Notes under the pieces: generated by a model
Seen by the model: only the letters and a program-made list of their open reading frames with translations
The model's database searches: none
Told to the model about the DNA's origin: nothing
IMG/VR virus record: IMGVR_UViG_3300030060_000158
Span: 1 to 24,977 of that record
DNA: 24,977 bases
Strand: one strand, 5' to 3'
DNA from: a virus
Shown: in pieces, positions 23,829 to 24,977 of the stretch
How positions within the stretch are numbered: position 1 is the stretch's first letter
Layout: every line of letters starts with the position of its first letter
Program-made: the position numbers and the translations under genes

Positions 23829-24185
23829 TTACATATAATTAAAAGCTATTACAATATGATACCAAGCAGAAACATCTCGAAACACTCTGTCTGTATTTCG
23901 CCAAGTAGTAGTTCCACCACCTATTCTTAATGTATCATCTGTTTGAAATCGAGCAAAAGTTCTACCATTATCATTATCAGTATTACCAAAAGTAAAAAGA
24001 TATTGAGCCGTGCTAATTTCTGTTCTTTTAATCCACATACTAATTGTTCCTGTGTATCTACTACCAGCACTACTAACATCTCTTGTAAGATATTCAGTAT
24101 TATCAGCTTCAAGTTTTACAGAGTTAGCTACATCATATCCAGTAGCTACACTACCTCTATTAGCTGTTCGTTGCAGAGTTTCCAT
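23829..24185 (-). CDS. N-terminal fragment of a split LamG tail-fibre gene (118 codons)
   Basis: The product carries the first part of a LamG/concanavalin-like domain: SVKLEADNTEYLTRD, YTGTISMWIKRTEI, YLFTFGNTDND and VFRDVSAWYHIVIAF. It then ends abruptly with NYM and a TAA at 23829-23831. In a complete domain of this type the WYHIV-A-x strand is followed after roughly a dozen residues by LYVNG. That motif is present immediately downstream in another frame (23838-23824). The short length and truncation mid-domain make this a broken gene or sequencing/assembly error rather than a complete protein. The ATG lies three bases after the stop of the upstream fibre gene (TAATATATG). Confidence 0.65.
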   Translation of the reverse strand: METLQRTANRGSVATGYDVANSVKLEADNTEYLTRDVSSAGSRYTGTISMWIKRTEISTAQYLFTFGNTDNDNGRTFARFQTDDTLRIGGGTTTWRNTDRVFRDVSAWYHIVIAFNYM

Positions 24186-24188
24186 ATA

Positions 24189-24977
24189 TTAGCTTTGTGT
24201 TAAGTTTTGTGTAATACCTATGTTTTGCCATTTAGAACCATTATATCTAAAGGCATATATATCTGTCTTAGCATCTGTAGCAGTTTGAGTAGGAGTTGTA
24301 TCTCCTGCAAACTCAAATATTGCATTCCATGCTAAAGTGTATGGTCCACTTGATGCATGTTGAGCTACCTCGATACTAATAATAGCTCCTTCTACTGCAT
24401 TACTAGGTGCAGAAATTGTTGAGTTTTCTTCTAATAATAAGAAAGCATTAGCTGCTGCTGCTGCATCCCACGATACTGTACCATCTGTTAAAGATACTTG
24501 AGATATATTTGCAGAGGTTTGTGATGTTACTACACCAGAAGTATTTAAAGTTCCATCTATATCTGTGTTGTCTAAGTTAGCAGTTCCATCAACATCTATG
24601 TCTCCAGAAACATCTAAGCTTACTGCATCAACTTCACCAGCTACTGTTAATACTCCATCAGCAACAGTCATTAAATCTGTATCGTCTGTATGACCAATAG
24701 TAGTACCATTAATAATTACATTGTCAACTGTAAGTGTTGTAAGTGTACCAAGACTTGTAATATTTGATTGAGCTGCACCTGTAACTGTAGCTGCTGTTCC
24801 TGATACGTTACCAGTTACATCACCTGTTACATTTGCTACCAACGTTCCGGCTGCATAGCCTGTAGCACTTGTATTAACTGTTGTGCTAGGCTCTGTTTGT
24901 GTATCTACAAATAATCTAAAGGTATTATCAGTAGAAGCATCAAAAAACAAACCTGCATATTTAGTTGTACTTGATTC
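24189..24977 (-). CDS. tail-fibre protein, C-terminal part (5' end beyond right edge)
   Basis: The frame is open to the right edge (ESSTTKYAGLFFDASTDNTF), so a nominal start at 24950 (TTG) is not real and the N-terminus lies outside. Visible features are Gly/Thr/Asp-rich beta repeats (VTGDVTGNVSGTAATVTGAA, NITSLGTLTTLTVDNVIING and DAVSLDVSGDIDVDGTANLD) typical of elongated phage fibre shafts. A C-terminal beta domain follows (GAIISIEVAQHASSGPYTLA) and ends with IYAFRYNGSKWQNIG. It is the first of a run of fibre genes and likely the main fibre shaft; later genes may be tip or alternative receptor-binding modules. The repeat pattern and context support a tail role; the receptor is unknown. Confidence 0.75.
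   Translation of the reverse strand, partial: ESSTTKYAGLFFDASTDNTFRLFVDTQTEPSTTVNTSATGYAAGTLVANVTGDVTGNVSGTAATVTGAAQSNITSLGTLTTLTVDNVIINGTTIGHTDDTDLMTVADGVLTVAGEVDAVSLDVSGDIDVDGTANLDNTDIDGTLNTSGVVTSQTSANISQVSLTDGTVSWDAAAAANAFLLLEENSTISAPSNAVEGAIISIEVAQHASSGPYTLAWNAIFEFAGDTTPTQTATDAKTDIYAFRYNGSKWQNIGITQNLTQS

Noticed and set aside
23838-23846. Programmed -1 frameshift joining the two LamG halves
   Set aside because: The sequence GCTTTTAAT is not a canonical X-XXY-YYZ slippery heptamer, and a slip alone would not restore the missing loop residues.

Overview
This window is part of a strongly AT-rich double-stranded DNA phage genome. It most likely comes from a marine podovirus-like phage infecting an AT-rich bacterium such as a SAR11-type alphaproteobacterium. 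The host and lineage are inference: gene content, AT richness and my recollection of uncultured marine phages suggest them, but no marker gene here settles them. No tRNA, rRNA, CRISPR array, integrase or insertion sequence was seen, and no gene-free stretch exceeds 300 bases.

Layout. Positions 1-4748 are on the + strand and form a tightly packed, translationally coupled nucleotide-metabolism block. It holds the end of a PD-(D/E)XK nuclease, a small hypothetical gene, a DUF3310 protein, the class I ribonucleotide reductase large subunit (nrdA), a 2-oxoglutarate/Fe(II) oxygenase, a 49-residue zinc-ribbon protein, the small subunit (nrdB) and a small hypothetical gene. Most junctions are ATGA or TAATG overlaps, or have a Shine-Dalgarno (SD) site inside the preceding gene.

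Positions 4743-4880 are the junction between the converging + and - blocks. No terminator hairpin is visible. Instead there is a leftward perfect-consensus sigma70-type promoter (TTGACA-16-TATAAT) followed by a 27-codon hydrophobic ORF with its own Shine-Dalgarno site. This is unexpected at such a junction.

Positions 4879-24977 are on the - strand and read leftward, from the right edge toward 4879. First come tail-fibre/receptor-binding genes: the end of a long fibre gene, a LamG+SPRY gene that is split by a frameshift or deletion, a DUF7483-like gene and a DUF4376-like gene. Next are a small membrane/coiled-coil protein and five large virion genes thought to be internal or ejection proteins (705, 452, 207, 633 and 1657 residues). 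The last of these carries a C-terminal extension resembling an ADP-ribosyltransferase. The block ends with a lysis region: T4-type lysozyme, a small hypothetical gene, a holin-like protein, a membrane/coiled-coil protein, two exported proteins of unusual composition (one Asn/Thr-repeat, one NIDO-like with an acidic stalk) and a membrane/coiled-coil protein. Terminase, portal, capsid and polymerase genes are absent and presumably lie outside the window.

How the genes work together: the + block would supply deoxynucleotides and process DNA during replication. The - block encodes adsorption, DNA delivery, lysis and possibly remodelling of the cell surface or an injected effector. The most unusual items are the ART-like extension of the ejection protein, the leftward promoter with its small ORF, the pair of exported proteins in the lysis region and the broken tail-fibre gene.
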